DNA of 64,000 bases from Trichoderma breve. Lineage: Eukaryota > Ascomycota > Sordariomycetes > Hypocreales > Hypocreaceae. Positions 63,201 to 64,000 of the stretch are shown one piece after another. The notes below the pieces were generated by a model. It was given only the letters and a program-made list of their open reading frames with translations. It was not told where the DNA came from and searched no databases. The translations under genes were made by a program, and so were the position numbers. Positions within the stretch are counted from its first letter, which is position 1. Each line of letters starts with the position of its first letter. Location of the stretch: NCBI RefSeq assembly GCF_028502605.1, contig NC_079232.1, positions 1,550,001 through 1,614,000 of the forward strand, in the 5' to 3' direction.

Positions 63201-63713
63201 AACGACAAGCGCAACAAGAAGGACAAGGATTTTGAGCTGAGCCATGAGCCTGACTCGCCTCTGCTACGCCACACGGAAGTAATTCGTGAGAATGGCTTCA
63301 ACCCCATGTTTAACAACGGCCAGTTCCGCTTCAAGGTTACGACCAAACACCCAGAGCTGATCTTTGTTCGTTGGTCCGTCAGGCTAGCTAGTGACGGCGA
63401 AAACCACAGCAACAGCACCAAGGAGAAGCCCGCGATGGCTAGCTACACTGCCAAGCTTACCAATCTCAAGCGCGGATATCGCACACTACCCCTTCTCAAC
63501 CACGCTGGAGAGCAATACTTATTCTCTCGCCTCTTCTGCAAAATTGAAGTTGACGATATTGAAAAGAAGTTTATCGACGTCCCCCGTGCCGCTCCCGACG
63601 GAGGCAGCAAGCTCAATCTCCTGAACAGTGTATTTGGGCGAAACAGCAACTCAAGCCCCCGGAGCACCATAGAGAAAAGCAGCATAGAGAAGCGCAGCTT
63701 TGAGAGCAACTGA
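60228..63713 (+). CDS. PLC1: phosphoinositide-specific phospholipase C
   Basis: Hydrolyses PIP2 to IP3 and diacylglycerol at the plasma membrane; calcium-linked signalling. Single exon, 1,161 residues, long for a fungal PLC because of a 275-residue Ser/Thr/Pro/Asn-rich N-terminal region. Domains in order: PH-like (about 280-395), EF-hand-like helices (400-560), catalytic X box from about 572 (NEYFISSSHNTYLLG with the first catalytic His, and VVHGRTLT with the second), a 100-residue acidic/Ser linker, Y box from about 810 (GVYCAGLKFSGF, then YPDGSRLNSSNFDP), and a C2 domain (about 950-1,120). The nearest upstream frame codon set begins at TTG 60222; the first ATG in frame is 60228, used here. 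No introns, unlike most genes in the window. Confidence 0.95.
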   Translation: MTSSNTDSIHSSTPLALGPSNTMPSQSNNPQRPSPGHVQTNFNAQRHAMAPQSAVSASSRASNSQHGSPIMSPEPTILTSNSSIQASPESMRPQYEDSVPSGFQLPESILNEPISRKTSLNSLGQSWTGSPSTTSEATFSSNNTTLVNPPLSTTTSATTVYNTTNAAPAASTRSIIRRLSSRASRLSNRRRQSSAAPSSRETSVGPCYLRMRSDSNATAPEHGIINTDSESDMDDDRGSYISLPYLGGTRGSPTNSTTCSINSGSNTMVGPVIPLQLQQGTLLKKISKKNRSKVVLLSYDQDTNKLLWDRARPHKFLHVDEIKEIRTESDIQQYARDLGITDVDERQKLFSISYVVPDKSKKKFLHLIADNVEIYKIWTTFLFDMLKHRQEVMTSLMTFNERAIAQYWQSEMQKHNSEDQEELDINGVKRVCQNLHIYSSQATVQSNFRLADARRIEKLNFSEFLEFVRLMRQRQDVHQLMQSVAAKPEDGLTLNEFLDFLEHVQKEDVTNRAAWESIFRYYIRKHRNDDAGTEVKPEELSYMSETAFIGFLSSRQNLPTIDEQQEFTLDRPMNEYFISSSHNTYLLGRQVAGQSSIEGYIAALVRGCRCVEVDCWDGADGNPLVVHGRTLTSAISFEEVMVTIGKYAFVKSKFPLWISLEVHCNPEQQAIMAKIITDTFGERLVTEPLDPDSEKLPSPSELMERILIKVKQPRMVKEEPTSGDILSTRKRGSSLSAAFGRPSSDGSSISTSQSLPQSPMLIPSNSARKLSGKGRVNTIAEGEVQVPQASNSDSDSGSDLGSFKGSNNIVPVLGKLGVYCAGLKFSGFDAPAAKKFNHIFSFMETSFAKNSRTKEEKMQLNIHNMRYLMRVYPDGSRLNSSNFDPLSYWRRGVQMAALNWQTFDMGMQVNRAMFEGGTDSSGYVLKPQELRDIQVLPYNEAVNEALAQGKKERSVVSFSIDVISAQQLMRPANLAANKSMDFYVDVDVFHANDKRNKKDKDFELSHEPDSPLLRHTEVIRENGFNPMFNNGQFRFKVTTKHPELIFVRWSVRLASDGENHSNSTKEKPAMASYTAKLTNLKRGYRTLPLLNHAGEQYLFSRLFCKIEVDDIEKKFIDVPRAAPDGGSKLNLLNSVFGRNSNSSPRSTIEKSSIEKRSFESN

Positions 63714-64000
63714 GTTGCATCCACCATATTCGCCGACATGATTGATATACGGCACATACGATAGCTTTTGACGACAACAAGCTACTTTTTGACTCCCCTT
63801 TAAGGGCCTGTTAAGAAAAACAAACATCTCCGCTTCCATCTGTCCCTTGCACAAAATCAACACTCACCTTTGTGCTGGCGCACTTTACATAGTGAGATTG
63901 CTGGGACACAATTTTTCCGCTTCTTCCCATTCCCATCAGACCACGGCTGGCCCTACCTGGCTGATGCTTGTTTTATGAACTTGTTCTTTTAAACAGCGGC
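63714..64000. other. 3' flank of PLC
   Basis: 287 nt after the PLC stop to the window end. No gene seen. Confidence 0.6.

Overview
The window is nuclear DNA of a filamentous ascomycete. Genes have short introns (about 50-150 nt, GT...AG, branch sites of the gCTAAC/gCTGAC type), moderate GC and large intergenic spaces. The proteins look like those of Sordariomycetes, most likely Hypocreales and plausibly Trichoderma. The genus is an inference from protein and intron style, not a database match.

Layout. 0-5 kb is compact: a divergent pair (Mtr2/NTF2-like mRNA export factor and mitochondrial methionyl-tRNA synthetase), a GNAT acetyltransferase and mitochondrial ribosomal protein bL34m. 5-13.5 kb holds two secreted hydrolases pointing away from each other, a GH3 beta-glucosidase (-) and a class 3 lipase (+), 3.9 kb apart with no gene between them. 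13.8-20 kb carries RAD7 and RAD16, the two partners of the global-genome nucleotide excision repair complex, head to head over an 0.8 kb shared promoter. 20.8-28.5 kb has ornithine decarboxylase and the mitochondrial presequence protease Cym1, separated by a 3.2 kb gene-free space. 29-41.5 kb is again dense: a taxilin-like coiled-coil protein, the CAAX protease Ste24, a second M16 metallopeptidase with an acidic tail, and a ZW10/Dsl1-like vesicle-tethering protein with a tryptophan-rich acidic insert. An intron-containing tRNA-Ala(AGC) follows.

From 41.8 to 60.2 kb I find no credible protein gene, an 18.4 kb gap that is very long for such a genome. It ends at an intronless phosphoinositide phospholipase C gene. 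The 1,039 nt stretch before the PLC upstream ORFs contains no ATG, suggesting a very long 5' leader.

The observations most worth a second look are: a one-nucleotide exon (or twin-intron arrangement) needed to keep the beta-glucosidase in frame; a 102-codon in-frame, protein-like extension directly behind the taxilin stop codon; the PLC leader with two small upstream ORFs, one overlapping the start codon; the 18.4 kb gene-free block with a recurrent 8-mer; and the ZW10 insert that resembles the COPI-binding lasso of Dsl1. I did not recognise any mobile element, CRISPR array or biosynthetic cluster.
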